From positions 434,001 to 498,000 of the forward strand of contig NZ_CP091138.1 in NCBI RefSeq assembly GCF_021582875.1: a DNA stretch of 64,000 nucleotides. The letters are read 5' to 3'. A program made the position numbers and the translations under genes. This DNA is from Microbacterium sp. KUDC0406. Lineage in GTDB: Bacteria > Actinomycetota > Actinomycetes > Actinomycetales > Microbacteriaceae. Within the stretch, counting starts at the first letter, position 1. Each line of letters begins with the position of its first letter. Positions 41,827-52,618 of this stretch are shown here, piece by piece. The notes below the pieces were generated by a model. That model searched no databases. It was given only the letters and a program-made list of their open reading frames with translations, and was not told the DNA's origin.

Positions 41827-43239
41827 ATGAACGCAAGCGGAGCCGATCAGGACGTCATCCGCGACGATCCCGAGTACGCGGCCAACCTGCGCCGCGCGAC
41901 GCTCGCGTCGAGTATCGGCAGCGCCCTGGAGTACTTCGACTTCGCGCTGTACGGACTGTCCACCGCGCTGATCTTCAACGTGCTGTTCTTCCCGCAGGAG
42001 GACAAGGGCATGGCGACGGTGGCGGCGTTCGCGACCTTCGGCGTCGGGTTCCTGGCCCGCCCGCTCGGCGGACTGTTCTTCGGAATGCTCGGCGACAGGC
42101 TCGGCCGCAAGTGGGTGCTCGTGACCACGATCGTGCTGATGGGCGGCGCATCCACCGCGATCGGCCTGCTGCCGACCTACGCGGTCGTCGGCATCTGGGC
42201 ACCGATCCTGCTGGTGATCATGCGCCTGCTGCAGGGCTTCGGGGCCGGTGCGGAGCAGGCGGGCGCCACGGTGCTGATGGCCGAGTACTCGCCGGTGCGC
42301 CGGCGCGGCTTCTTCTCCGCGCTGCCGTTCATCGGCATCCAGGCGGGCACCGCCCTCGCCGCGATCGTGTTCGCCGGCATCTCGCTGCTGCCGCAGGACC
42401 AGCTGCTCTCGTGGGGCTGGCGGGTGCCGTTCCTGGCGTCCTTCGTGCTGATCCTGCTGGCCCTGTTCATCCGGATGCGGCTGCGCGAGACGCCCACGTT
42501 CATCGAGCTGGAGAAGCACGATCAGATCGCCGACCGGCCGCTGCGTGAGATCTTCGGGCACGGTCTTCCCGGCGTGATCGTCGGCATCGGACTGCGGATG
42601 GCCGAGAACGGCGGCTCGTACATGTTCCAGACTCTGGGCCTGGCCTTCTTCGTCGCCGTGGTGGGCGACTCGGCCGACCGCAGCCTGCTCACCTGGGGCG
42701 TCACCGTCGGCTCGCTGATCGGCGTGTTCAGCGTGCCGTTCACCGGTCACCTCTCCGACCGGTTCGGCCGCCGCGCGGTGTACCGCTTCGGCGCCGTGTT
42801 CATGCTGCTCTACGCTTTCCCCGCCTGGTGGATGCTGTCGCTCGGCAATCACGTCCTCGCGATCGTCGTGATCGCGATCGGCATCGGCGTCGCGGTGAAC
42901 TCCATGCTCGGCCCGCAGTGCGCGATGCTGCCGGAGCTGTTCGGCAACCGGCACCGCTACCTCGGTGTCGCCATGGCGCGCGAACTGTCCGCGGTGCTGG
43001 CCGGCGGCCTCGCCGGGGTGCTCGGCGCCTACCTGCTCGCGGTGAGCGGCAACAACTGGATCCTGCTGGCCACCTACATGACCGTGCTCGCACTGATCAC
43101 GACGACGTCCACGTTCCTCGCCCCGGAGACGCTGCGCCGCGACCTGACCCGCATCGACGATGCCGTGAAGGTCTCGCGCAACGAGTCCGGCGAGGGCGTC
43201 GACGCGACCACCGTCGCGGTGACCTCGATCACGCGATGA
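41827..43239 (+). CDS. MFS transporter, metabolite:H+ symporter (MHS) family
   Basis: This 470-residue protein has 12 membrane segments and MHS signatures: SSIGSALEYFDFALYGLSTA in the first helix, ARPLGGLFFGMLGDRLGRKW in loop 2-3, and GFGAGAEQAGATVLMAEYSP in helix four, where the family often has GGE. It should import an organic acid or sugar acid with protons. By context it is the uptake system for the idonate/ketogluconate-type substrate of the cluster. GAAGGAGAT precedes ATG 41827. It is the first gene of a tight operon with the SDR, FAA hydrolase, dehydrogenase and kinase. Confidence 0.88.
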   Translation: MNASGADQDVIRDDPEYAANLRRATLASSIGSALEYFDFALYGLSTALIFNVLFFPQEDKGMATVAAFATFGVGFLARPLGGLFFGMLGDRLGRKWVLVTTIVLMGGASTAIGLLPTYAVVGIWAPILLVIMRLLQGFGAGAEQAGATVLMAEYSPVRRRGFFSALPFIGIQAGTALAAIVFAGISLLPQDQLLSWGWRVPFLASFVLILLALFIRMRLRETPTFIELEKHDQIADRPLREIFGHGLPGVIVGIGLRMAENGGSYMFQTLGLAFFVAVVGDSADRSLLTWGVTVGSLIGVFSVPFTGHLSDRFGRRAVYRFGAVFMLLYAFPAWWMLSLGNHVLAIVVIAIGIGVAVNSMLGPQCAMLPELFGNRHRYLGVAMARELSAVLAGGLAGVLGAYLLAVSGNNWILLATYMTVLALITTTSTFLAPETLRRDLTRIDDAVKVSRNESGEGVDATTVAVTSITR

Positions 43240-43250
43240 GGGAGGAAGAC

Positions 43251-44033
43251 ATGAATCTGCCGTCCGGACTGCGCGCCTTCGACCTCACAGGTCGGCGCAC
43301 CCTGGTCACCGGGTCCACACGCGGGATCGGGCGGGTCCTCGCCGAAGGGCTGGCCGATGCCGGCGCGACGGTCGTCGTGCACGGGCGGGATGCCGGCGCG
43401 GCCGTGGCGGTCGCCGACGAGATCGCTCGGACCACCGGAGGACAGACGCACTCGGCCGCGTTCGACATCACGGATCCCGCTGCGGTGGATGCGGGGATCG
43501 GTCGCATCGAGGATGCGATCGGCGGCCTGGACGTGCTGGTCAACAACGCCGGCATCCAGCGCCGCGCGCCGCTGCCGGAGTTCTCCGACGCCGACTGGGA
43601 CGACCTGATCCGCACCAACCTCGGTGCCGTCTTCACCCTGTCCCGCCGTGTCTCGCGCGGCATGATCGAGCAGGGGTCGGGGAAGCTCATCCAGATCGGC
43701 TCGGTGCAGTCGCAGCTCGCCCGTCCGTCGATCGCGGCGTACTCCGCGACCAAGGGCGCCGTCGTGATGCTCACGAAGGGCCTGTGCGCCGATCTCGGTC
43801 CGCACGGCATCCAAGCGAACGTCGTCGCCCCGGGCTACTTCGCCACCGAGCTGACGAGCGCTCTCGTCGAGGACGAGCAGTTCTCAGCCTGGGTGCGCGG
43901 CCGCACGCCCGCAGGCCGCTGGGGCGACACGAAGGACCTCATCGGCGCGGCGGTCTTCCTGGCGAGTTCGGCGAGCGACTTCGTGAACGGCCAGACGCTG
44001 TACGTGGACGGCGGAATGACGGCGGTGGTCTGA
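43251..44033 (+). CDS. Short-chain dehydrogenase, 5-ketogluconate reductase (IdnO)-like
   Basis: This 260-residue SDR starts AFDLTGRRTLVTGSTRGIGR, the N terminus typical of gluconate 5-dehydrogenase. It has the NNAG motif (VLVNNAGIQRRAPLPEF), catalytic Ser in IGSVQSQLARP, Tyr and Lys in YSATKGAVVML, and the C-terminal SDFVNGQTLYVDGGM. It would interconvert 5-keto-D-gluconate and gluconate. The assignment is supported by the idonate dehydrogenase-like and gluconokinase genes downstream. GGAGGAAGAC precedes ATG 43251. The stop overlaps the FAA gene start (TGATG). Confidence 0.87.
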   Translation: MNLPSGLRAFDLTGRRTLVTGSTRGIGRVLAEGLADAGATVVVHGRDAGAAVAVADEIARTTGGQTHSAAFDITDPAAVDAGIGRIEDAIGGLDVLVNNAGIQRRAPLPEFSDADWDDLIRTNLGAVFTLSRRVSRGMIEQGSGKLIQIGSVQSQLARPSIAAYSATKGAVVMLTKGLCADLGPHGIQANVVAPGYFATELTSALVEDEQFSAWVRGRTPAGRWGDTKDLIGAAVFLASSASDFVNGQTLYVDGGMTAVV

Positions 44034-44764
44034 TGCTGATCGGACGAGTGCTCACCGCCGCCGGCGCGAGCTACGTGCGCGTGGACGGCGAACGGCTGGT
44101 CCCGGTCGATGATCCGTTCGCGGCGTTCGCCGACGGCCGGATGCCGGGGGACGCGGGCTTCCCGGTCACGGGTGAGATCCTCGCGCCGTGCGAGCCGCGG
44201 GTCGTGATCGGCATCGCGCAGAACGGTGTCGAGCATCCTGCGCCTGTGCAGGCCTGGCTGAAGAGCCCGCACACCGTCGTGCCGCACGGTGCCGCCGTGC
44301 GGCTGCGGCGGGATGCCGGCGAGACGGTGGCCGAAGGCGAGATCGCCGTGGTGATCGGACGGAGCACGGACGGGCTGACCGCGCAGAACGCGCATGAGTA
44401 CGTGCTCGGAGCCACTGCGGTCAACGACCTGTCCAGCCCCGAGCGCACGGTGCTGGACCCGCGCAACTTCGAGTCCAAGTCCGGCGAGGGCTATACGCCG
44501 CTCGGGCCGTGGATCGACACGGAAGCCGATCTGGACGACATCGGCCTGGAGCTGACGGTCGGCGATGCGCAGACGATCGTCACTGCCGCGTCCGCGCTGC
44601 CGTCCTCCATCCGCGACTGCCTGGCGTACGTCGCCTCCTGGTCCGTTCTGCACCCCGGCGACGTCGTCATGACGGGTGCACCGTTCTCACAGGCGCCGGT
44701 GCGACCGGGGGAGACCATGACGGTACGCGTCGGACAGGCCGTTCTCGTCACGCCGACGACCTGA
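44033..44764 (+). CDS. Fumarylacetoacetate hydrolase (FAH)-family protein
   Basis: This 243-residue protein contains the FAH-fold metal and active-site elements: ETVAEGEIAVVIGRSTDGL, HEYVLGATAVNDLSSPERT, and KSGEGYTPLGPWIDTEADLD, ending in GDVVMTGAPFSQAPVRPGE. The family hydrolyses, hydrates or decarboxylates diketo or oxo-sugar acids. The short N-terminal domain fits small FAH members rather than full fumarylacetoacetase. In this cluster it could process a keto- or dioxo-sugar acid intermediate, but this is inference. ATG 44033 overlaps the SDR stop. Confidence 0.85.
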   Translation: MLIGRVLTAAGASYVRVDGERLVPVDDPFAAFADGRMPGDAGFPVTGEILAPCEPRVVIGIAQNGVEHPAPVQAWLKSPHTVVPHGAAVRLRRDAGETVAEGEIAVVIGRSTDGLTAQNAHEYVLGATAVNDLSSPERTVLDPRNFESKSGEGYTPLGPWIDTEADLDDIGLELTVGDAQTIVTAASALPSSIRDCLAYVASWSVLHPGDVVMTGAPFSQAPVRPGETMTVRVGQAVLVTPTT

Positions 44765-44793
44765 GCCGCAGGCGACAACGAAAGAGGTTCATC

Positions 44794-45832
44794 GTGGACA
44801 ATCCGGCAGTCGTGGCGCACGCCGCCCAGGATCTGCGCGTCGAGGATCGAGGAACGCCGGCGCCGGCGCCCGACGAGGCGATCGTCGAGATCGCCTACGG
44901 GGGCATCTGCGGGTCGGACCTGCACTACTGGCAGCATGGGGCTGCCGGCGCATCTGTGCTTCGCGAGCCGATGATCCTGGGGCACGAGGCGTCCGGCACG
45001 GTCGTCGAGGCCGCCGCCGACGGCAGCGGGCCCGCCGTGGGAGCGCGGGTCGCGCCCCATCCGCTCACTCCGCGGGGAGATGGGGCGACCCCGTGGCCGA
45101 AGGACCGCCCGAATCTCGCGCCCGCGTCCACGTACCTCGGCTCCGCGATGCATCTGCCGCACACCCAGGGCGCGTTCGCGCGCCGCGTTGCACTGCCCAC
45201 CCGGATGCTGCACACGCTGCCCCCGGGACTCGACCTGCGCACGGCGGCACTGGCCGAGCCGGCGGCCGTCGCCTGGCACGGGCTGCACCGCGCGGGTGAC
45301 GTGCGTGGCAGGCATGTCGCCGTGATCGGCTCCGGTCCGATCGGGCTGCTGGTCGTGGCCGCGGCGCGGGCCGCCGGCGCCGCCCGGATCACCGCCACCG
45401 ACCTTCATCGGCTGCCCCGTGAGATCGCGGCGGGGCACGGCGCCGAAGCGCTCGACGCCCGTGACGGCGACGCGATAGCAGCATTGCACGCCGACGTCGT
45501 GGTCGAGTCCAGCGGCACAGAGGCGGGGCTCGCCGCGGCGATCTCGGCGGCCGCCCGCGGCGGCACCGTCGTGCTGCTCGGACTGCAGCGATCCGGTGCG
45601 GTCGCGGCGCCCATGGCGACGGCGATCACCCGGGAACTCACCCTGCTGGGTTCGTTCCGTTTCGCCGACGAGTTCGACGACGTGATCGCCGCGCTGGCGG
45701 ACGGGACGCTCGACGTGTCCGGAATCGTCACGCACGAGTTCGGCATCGCCGAGGCTCTCGAGGCGTTCGGGACGGCCAGCGGACGCGTCCCGCTCGAGCA
45801 AGGTGCTGCTCACCTTCGGCGCCGCAGTCTGA
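44794..45832 (+). CDS. Zinc-dependent L-idonate 5-dehydrogenase-like protein, one apparent 1-base insertion
   Basis: This medium-chain dehydrogenase of about 345 residues has GGICGSDLHYWQHGAAG with catalytic zinc Cys, GHEASGTVVE and the cofactor motif VAVIGSGPIGLLVVAAARAAGA. GSDLHYW is typical of L-idonate/sorbitol dehydrogenases. The set of four cysteines for a structural zinc is lacking (GDGATPWPKDRPNLAPA region), as in some idonate enzymes. At 45779-45783, AGCGGACGCG has one extra G; without it the C terminus reads ASDASRSSKVLLTFGAAV, as expected, with a TGA at 45830 overlapping the gntK start. As written the frame fuses to gluconokinase. GTG 44794 follows AAAGAGG. Confidence 0.85.
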
Positions 45833-46464
45833 TGCGGATCGTGGTGATGGGCCCGAGCGGCTCCGGGAAGTCCACGGTGGGCGCGCTTCTGGCGGAACGG
45901 CTCGGAACGCCGTTCATCGATGCGGACGACCTGCATCCGGCTCGCAACATCGCGAAGATGTCGCGGGGGATCCCCCTGGACGACGACGATCGGATGCCCT
46001 GGCTGCAGCGGGTCGGGCGCACGCTGCAGCAGCAGGCACCGCTGGTGCTGGCCTGCTCCGCCCTGACCCGTCGCTACCGCGACGTGATCCGTGCGGAGGC
46101 GCCGGACGCGCGGTTCGTCGAACTGGTGATCGACCGACGGACGCTCGTGGCGCGGATGCGAGCGCGTGCCGACCACTTCATGCCGGCGTCTCTGCTGGAC
46201 TCGCAGCTGGGAACGCTGGAGTCCCTGGCAGCGGACGAGGCGGGCGTGCGGATCGACGGTGCACGCGCAGACGCGGGTGCGATCGCGGCGGCGATCGCGG
46301 AGACGCTGCCGGCGTCAGTCCTTGCGGTAGCCCGAGCGGCCCATCGAGAACAGGGCGCCGACGGTGAGCACAGCGCCGACGACGGCCATCAGGCCGAGGA
46401 ACCAGGCGATGCCGTGGGAGATGAGGGCGGCGTCCATGCGCGTGGCTCCGTTCTGAGTGGATGA
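45832..46464 (+). CDS. gntK: Gluconokinase
   Basis: The N-terminal 160 residues are a complete GntK-type kinase: VVMGPSGSGKSTVGALLAER (Walker A), FIDADDLHPARNIAKMSRGI with substrate-binding residues, DDDRMPWL, ACSALTRRYRDVIR, and RADHFMPASLLDSQLGTLE. It phosphorylates gluconate to 6-phosphogluconate, which Gnd then uses. ATG 45832 overlaps the dehydrogenase stop (TGATG). The last 50 codons run antisense over the small membrane gene at 46315-46437 and look like non-family sequence, so the true end is probably near 46320 and a further indel is possible. Confidence 0.85.
   Translation: MRIVVMGPSGSGKSTVGALLAERLGTPFIDADDLHPARNIAKMSRGIPLDDDDRMPWLQRVGRTLQQQAPLVLACSALTRRYRDVIRAEAPDARFVELVIDRRTLVARMRARADHFMPASLLDSQLGTLESLAADEAGVRIDGARADAGAIAAAIAETLPASVLAVARAAHREQGADGEHSADDGHQAEEPGDAVGDEGGVHARGSVLSG
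46315..46437 (-). CDS. Single-TM 40-residue membrane protein
   Basis: This short protein is MDAALISHGIAWFLGLMAVV followed by a second hydrophobic stretch GAVLTVGALFSMG and RSGYRKD at the C terminus. One membrane helix (residues about 8-32) with a basic tail suggests an inner-membrane peptide with the C terminus inside. The family is not recognised. GGAGCCAC precedes the ATG on the coding strand only weakly. It is convergent with and partly antisense to the gluconokinase reading frame, and diverges from rplY. Confidence 0.5.
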   Translation of the reverse strand: MDAALISHGIAWFLGLMAVVGAVLTVGALFSMGRSGYRKD

Positions 46465-46675
46465 TGAGACCGTGTCCCCAGCGTATCGGGTCTTCGGGTA
46501 CCATGGAGATGTTCCTCGGCGAGGGATGTCCTGCGCGTGCGCGGCATCCGTTATCGACGTGGCGATGTGAGCCCGGTTCTTCGACCAGGTGGGTTTCGCT
46601 TTCCCGTGTCTGCGCCGTGAGATCGACCACCAGACCACCGCGCGGCATCCGCCTCGCGCTTTGAAGGAGAACCTC
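46465..46675 (+). promoter_or_regulatory. Probable promoter and leader of rplY
   Basis: This gap contains TACCAT at 46499-46504 as a possible -10 box and about 170 bases of leader that ends in AAGGAGAACCTC before the ATG. I see no gene or clear riboregulator structure in it. Confidence 0.35.
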
Positions 46676-47293
46676 ATGTCCGAAGACACCACGGTCCACG
46701 CCGAGCTCCGCTCGAGCTTCGGCAAGGGCTTCGCCCGCCGCCTCCGCGCCGCCGGCAAGATCCCCGCCGTCATCTACGGTCACGGCACCGAGCCGGTGCA
46801 CGTCGCGCTGCCGGGCCACCAGGTCACCCTGATCGTCCGCCGCGCCAACGCGCTGCTCGACCTCGACATCGAGGGCAAGAGCCAGCTCGCCCTGGTCAAG
46901 GACGTGCAGAAGGACCCGGTGCACCAGATCATCGAGCACATCGACCTCCTGGTCGTCAAGAAGGGCGAGAAGGTCGTCGTCGAGGTTCCGATCGTCGTCA
47001 CCGGCGAGTCGTTCTCGGGCACCATCGTGACCGTCGACGTCGCGACCCTGAAGCTCGAGGTCGAGGCCACCCACATCCCCCAGCACCTCGAGGTCAGCGT
47101 CGAGGGCCTGCAGGAGGGCGCGCACATCACCGCCGCCGACGTCACGCTGCCCAAGGGCGCGTCGCTGGTCGACGACCCCGAGCTGCTGCTCGTGGGCATC
47201 TCCGTTCCGGCAGCCGAGGTCGCCGAGGAGAACGAGGCGGAGGCTGCGGCCGAGGCCGAGGCAGCTCCGGCCGAGGAGGCCGCCGCGGAGTGA
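46676..47293 (+). CDS. rplY: 50S ribosomal protein L25 (general stress protein Ctc type)
   Basis: This 205-residue ribosomal protein binds 5S rRNA. The N-terminal L25 domain (residues about 5-90) has ELRSSFGKGFARRLRAAGKI followed by PAVIYGHGTEP, and HQIIEHIDLLVVKKGEKV. The C-terminal TL5/Ctc domain (about 95-180) is complete, and the protein ends in an acidic Ala/Glu-rich tail of about 25 residues (EENEAEAAAEAEAAPAEEAA). AAGGAGA precedes ATG 46676. The gene is followed by a terminator and pth, the common order in actinobacteria. Confidence 0.94.
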   Translation: MSEDTTVHAELRSSFGKGFARRLRAAGKIPAVIYGHGTEPVHVALPGHQVTLIVRRANALLDLDIEGKSQLALVKDVQKDPVHQIIEHIDLLVVKKGEKVVVEVPIVVTGESFSGTIVTVDVATLKLEVEATHIPQHLEVSVEGLQEGAHITAADVTLPKGASLVDDPELLLVGISVPAAEVAEENEAEAAAEAEAAPAEEAAAE

Positions 47294-47309
47294 TCCGCAT
47301 CGAATTCGA

Positions 47310-47345
47310 CGGAGGGGACGCGAGCACCGGTTTGCGTCCCCTCCG
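47310..47345 (+). terminator. Hairpin between rplY and pth
   Basis: CGGAGGGGACGC (47310-47321) pairs perfectly with GCGTCCCCTCCG (47334-47345). The bases after it (GCGTCTTCCC) have few Ts, so some read-through to pth is likely. Confidence 0.65.
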
Positions 47346-47379
47346 GCGTCTTCCCGACGAGGTCCGCTGAGAGGACGAC

Positions 47380-47961
47380 ATGACATCCACCTGGCTGGTG
47401 ATCGGGCTCGGCAATCCCGGGCCCCGGTACGAGGCGACCCGGCACAATATCGGGCAGATGGTCGTCGATGAGCTCGCCGCCCGCCGCGATGAGCGGTTCC
47501 GCGAGCACAAGGCGGGTGCGCGGGTCGTCGAGACCTGGCTGCGCCCGGGCGGCGACAAGCTGGTGCTGGCCAAGCTCAACTCGTTCATGAACGTCTCCGG
47601 GGGACCGGCGGCGGGGCTGGCGAAGTTCTACTCGGTCGATCCCGAGCACGTGATCGTCGTGCACGACGAACTCGACATCCCGTTCGACACGCTCAAGCTC
47701 AAGACCGGCGGCGGGCACGGCGGGCACAACGGGGTCCGCGACATCGCCAAGGCACTGGGCACCCCGGACTTCCCGCGCGTGCGCGCCGGAATCGGCCGCC
47801 CGCCCGGTCGGCAGGACCCGGCGGACTGGGTGCTCGCTCCGTTCGGCGCCGCAGAGCGCAAGACGCTGCCGATCTTCCTCTCGGATGCCGCGGACGCTGT
47901 CGAGCTGCTCGTCTCGGAGGGCCTGGTCGCCGCCCAGCAGAAGCATCACGCCCCGCGCTGA
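47380..47961 (+). CDS. pth: Peptidyl-tRNA hydrolase
   Basis: This 193-residue cytosolic enzyme frees tRNA from peptidyl-tRNA that has dropped off the ribosome. It shows [20 protein letters not shown] with the catalytic His, [37 protein letters not shown] with the catalytic Asp region, and [20 protein letters not shown]. All conserved residues are in place. The ATG has GAGAGGAC just upstream. It ends 25 bases before a convergent small membrane protein gene. Confidence 0.95.
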   Translation: MTSTWLVIGLGNPGPRYEATRHNIGQMVVDELAARRDERFREHKAGARVVETWLRPGGDKLVLAKLNSFMNVSGGPAAGLAKFYSVDPEHVIVVHDELDIPFDTLKLKTGGGHGGHNGVRDIAKALGTPDFPRVRAGIGRPPGRQDPADWVLAPFGAAERKTLPIFLSDAADAVELLVSEGLVAAQQKHHAPR

Positions 47962-47986
47962 GCGACTCCGGTCAGCCGCAGCAGGA

Positions 47987-48535
47987 TCAGAGCGTCGTCG
48001 CGCCCACCGCACCCGACGCGGCCGCGATGCTGAAGACCAGGAGGAACACCACCGGTCCGAGCACGGCGAGGACGAGTCCGGTGATGCCCATGCCACGGCC
48101 GCGGCGCTTGGCCGCGGCGATGATGCCGGTGACGATCGCGGTGACGCCGACGGCGGTTCCGACCCAGAACGTGATCTCCGTCCACAGGATCTGCGTGCGC
48201 GCCGGTGACAGCTCGGACAGCTCGGTCGTGCCGCCGGACGGGTTCAGGAAGGCATCGGGAGCCAAGGCGCCGATCTGCGCACCGAACACGCCTCCGAGGA
48301 TCGGGATCACGATCACGGCGATCAGGGCGAGCACGAGCGACACGACCCCGAGCGCGGAGGAGCCCTTGGCGACCTGCGGCGGCGGCGCGTAGCCGCCGAT
48401 CGGAGCCTGATACCCGCCCACCGGCACGGCGTATGCGCCCGGCGGCGGCGTATAGCCGGCCTGAGCAGCATAGTCGGGTGGAGCGCCGTGCGGTCCGGGG
48501 TGGGCGGGCGGCTGCGGCGGGAAGGGATCGGTCAC
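47987..48535 (-). CDS. DUF4190-type membrane protein with proline-rich N terminus
   Basis: This 182-residue protein has a Pro/Gly/Tyr-rich cytoplasmic N terminus (residues about 1-55, with repeated GGY and PPP) followed by three to four hydrophobic segments: SALGVVSLVLALIAVIVIPI, ITFWVGTAVGVTAIVTGIIA and GMGITGLVLAVLGPVVFLLV. The last pair, with GxGMGITGLVLA, matches the DUF4190 pattern common in actinobacteria. Function unknown. It is the downstream neighbour of trpS on the same strand, 12 bases away, and may be cotranscribed with it. Confidence 0.7.
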   Translation of the reverse strand: MTDPFPPQPPAHPGPHGAPPDYAAQAGYTPPPGAYAVPVGGYQAPIGGYAPPPQVAKGSSALGVVSLVLALIAVIVIPILGGVFGAQIGALAPDAFLNPSGGTTELSELSPARTQILWTEITFWVGTAVGVTAIVTGIIAAAKRRGRGMGITGLVLAVLGPVVFLLVFSIAAASGAVGATTL

Positions 48536-48547
48536 GGGATCATCCTG

Positions 48548-50496
<1,949 letters not shown>

Positions 50497-50502
50497 CCGT
50501 CC

Positions 50503-50508
50503 AGCCTA
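50503..50508 (-). promoter_or_regulatory. Candidate -10 element of xthA
   Basis: TAGGCT on the minus strand ends six bases before ATG 50496. Confidence 0.5.
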
Positions 50509-51814
50509 GCGACGGGGACCGACATCCCCTCCGGCGGCGGCCTGGTCGCGCTTCGGTGCGGGGAGAGCAGTCCGCGCTTCGGCGCCGGCTTCGGCGGCGC
50601 GGCCGCCTCGACCTGCGTGAGCTCCTCCTGCGCGTCGCGCAGCGCACGGTCCGCCGCCCAACGCCGGAACCAGGGCGCGCTCGCGCGCTCGTCGACCGCT
50701 GTGCGCAGTCGCACCTGTGCGGCCAGCAGCAGCGCCTGGTGCTCCTTCGCGAGCCGCTCGGCCTCGGTCTGCGGGATCAGCGCGACGTGGTTGTCGCGCG
50801 CTCCCACCGCGATCCAGGAAGCGGCGACCAGCAGCACGATGCCGATCAGCCGGAACCAGAGCAGCAGCACGATGAAGAAGATGAATGTGACCAGCAGAGT
50901 GTTCGTCGGGGTGTACCCCAGGAACAGACCGAAACCGAGCTGCAGCACGGTCGTGGCCGCGGCGCCCAGGAACGCGCCGGGGAGGATACGTCGCCAGGTG
51001 AGCTTCGTCCCGGTCAGGAACCGGAACAGCCCCGCCATCAGCGCGGTGTTCACCGCGTACAGCACCGCGACGGTGAGAAGCCACACCGCCAGCTTGAAGA
51101 GCGACGACGAACTGCTCATGCCGATCAAGCCGAACAGGAAGTCCAGGGAGACCGTTCCGACGGTGCCCAGTGCGGTGCCGATCAGCAGACCAGCACCGAA
51201 TGTGATCGCCGCAAGGAGATCGAGGGACTTGAGGAGGAAGTAGCTGCGTTTGTCCGGGGGATCCCGAACACGCCGCGGACGGCGCGGCGAGCGAAGGAGA
51301 TCGCGCCGATCGCCGTCCAGATCAGGGTGCCGAGGGCGATCGCACCGGTGATGCTCAGCGTGCCGGTGGAGTTGTTCGCGATCTGGGTGACGTCATCGAC
51401 CGTGGCGAGGCCGTTGTCGCTGATCAGGTTGGGGACGTAGTGGTTGATGACGGCGACGAGTTCCGCGACCGCATTCGAGCTGTTGCCCAGCCACAGGCCC
51501 GCCAGGGCGAAGACCACGTACACAGCCGCGAACGTCGCGAACAGCGTCTGGTAACTGATGCCCGCGGCGAGCAGGAAGCCCTCGTGCTGCAGGAAGTTGC
51601 GCCACACCCGGACGGGGAACCACGCCAGCGTGCGCTGCGTGATCTCCGTGGCGCGCGAGATCGGCTCGTCGAACCGCTCTCGCAGACTCTCCTGGGTGGA
51701 CTCCCAGCGCGCGCGCAGATGCTGTTCCTCGCGGACCGCGCGCGCCGCAGCGCCGCGTTTCGCGCGGGCGCTCGGCGCGGGCGTGCTGTCGGCCTCCGAG
51801 TCGGTCACGATCTC

Positions 51815-51820
51815 AGAGTA
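51815..51820 (-). promoter_or_regulatory. Candidate -10 element of the YihY-type gene
   Basis: TACTCT on the minus strand ends six bases before GTG 51808. Confidence 0.45.
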
Positions 51821-51829
51821 GCGAGCGGA

Positions 51830-52618
51830 TCAGCGTCCGCCGCGCAGCACCGCCTGCTTGACCTCGGCGATGGCCTTCGTGACCTCGATGCCGCGGGGGC
51901 ACGCCTCGGTGCAGTTGAAGGTGGTGCGGCAGCGCCACACTCCCTCTTTGTCGTTGAGGATGTCGAGGCGCACGTCGGCGTTGTCGTCGCGCGAGTCGAA
52001 GATGAAGCGGTGCGCGTTCACGATCGCCGCCGGGCCGAAGTACTGTCCGTCGGTCCAGAACACCGGGCACGACGAGGTGCACGCCGCGCACAGGATGCAC
52101 TTGGTGGTGTCGTCGAAGATCGCGCGGTCGGCGATGGACTGGATGCGCTCCTTGCCCTTCTCGGGCGTGGAGTTCGCGACCAGGAACGGCTGCACCTCGC
52201 GGTAGGAGGCGAAGAACGGCTCCATGTCGACGATGAGGTCCTTCTCGAGCGGCAGGCCCTTGATCGCCTCGACGTAGATCGGCTTCGAGATGTCGAGGTC
52301 CTTGATCAGCGTCTTGCAGGCCAGGCGGTTGCGTCCGTTGATGCGCATCGCGTCGGAGCCGCAGATGCCGTGCGCGCAGGAGCGGCGGAAGCTCAATGAG
52401 CCGTCCACCTCCCACTTGATCTTGTGCAGAGCGTCCAGCACGCGGTCGGTCGCGTACAGCTCGACGTCGTAGTCCACCCAGTGCGGCTCGGCATCGGTCT
52501 CGGGGTTGAAGCGACGGATGATGAAGGTGACGAGGAACGACTGCACGCCGCTGTCCGCGGCTGCGTCCACGGCCTCGGCCGCGGCGTCGAGCTCAGGTGC
52601 CACGAGAGCGTCGGACAT
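51830..52618 (-). CDS. sdhB: Succinate dehydrogenase iron-sulfur subunit
   Basis: This 262-residue peripheral subunit carries electrons from SdhA to quinone. Cysteines for the three clusters are present: SCAHGICGSDAM with a later Cys (2Fe-2S), CILCAACTSSCP (4Fe-4S) and CTEACPRGIEV (3Fe-4S). ATG 52618 overlaps the sdhA stop (TGATG). The last gene of the sdhCDAB operon, it ends 21 bases before the YihY-type gene's promoter region. Confidence 0.96.
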   Translation of the reverse strand: MSDALVAPELDAAAEAVDAAADSGVQSFLVTFIIRRFNPETDAEPHWVDYDVELYATDRVLDALHKIKWEVDGSLSFRRSCAHGICGSDAMRINGRNRLACKTLIKDLDISKPIYVEAIKGLPLEKDLIVDMEPFFASYREVQPFLVANSTPEKGKERIQSIADRAIFDDTTKCILCAACTSSCPVFWTDGQYFGPAAIVNAHRFIFDSRDDNADVRLDILNDKEGVWRCRTTFNCTEACPRGIEVTKAIAEVKQAVLRGGR

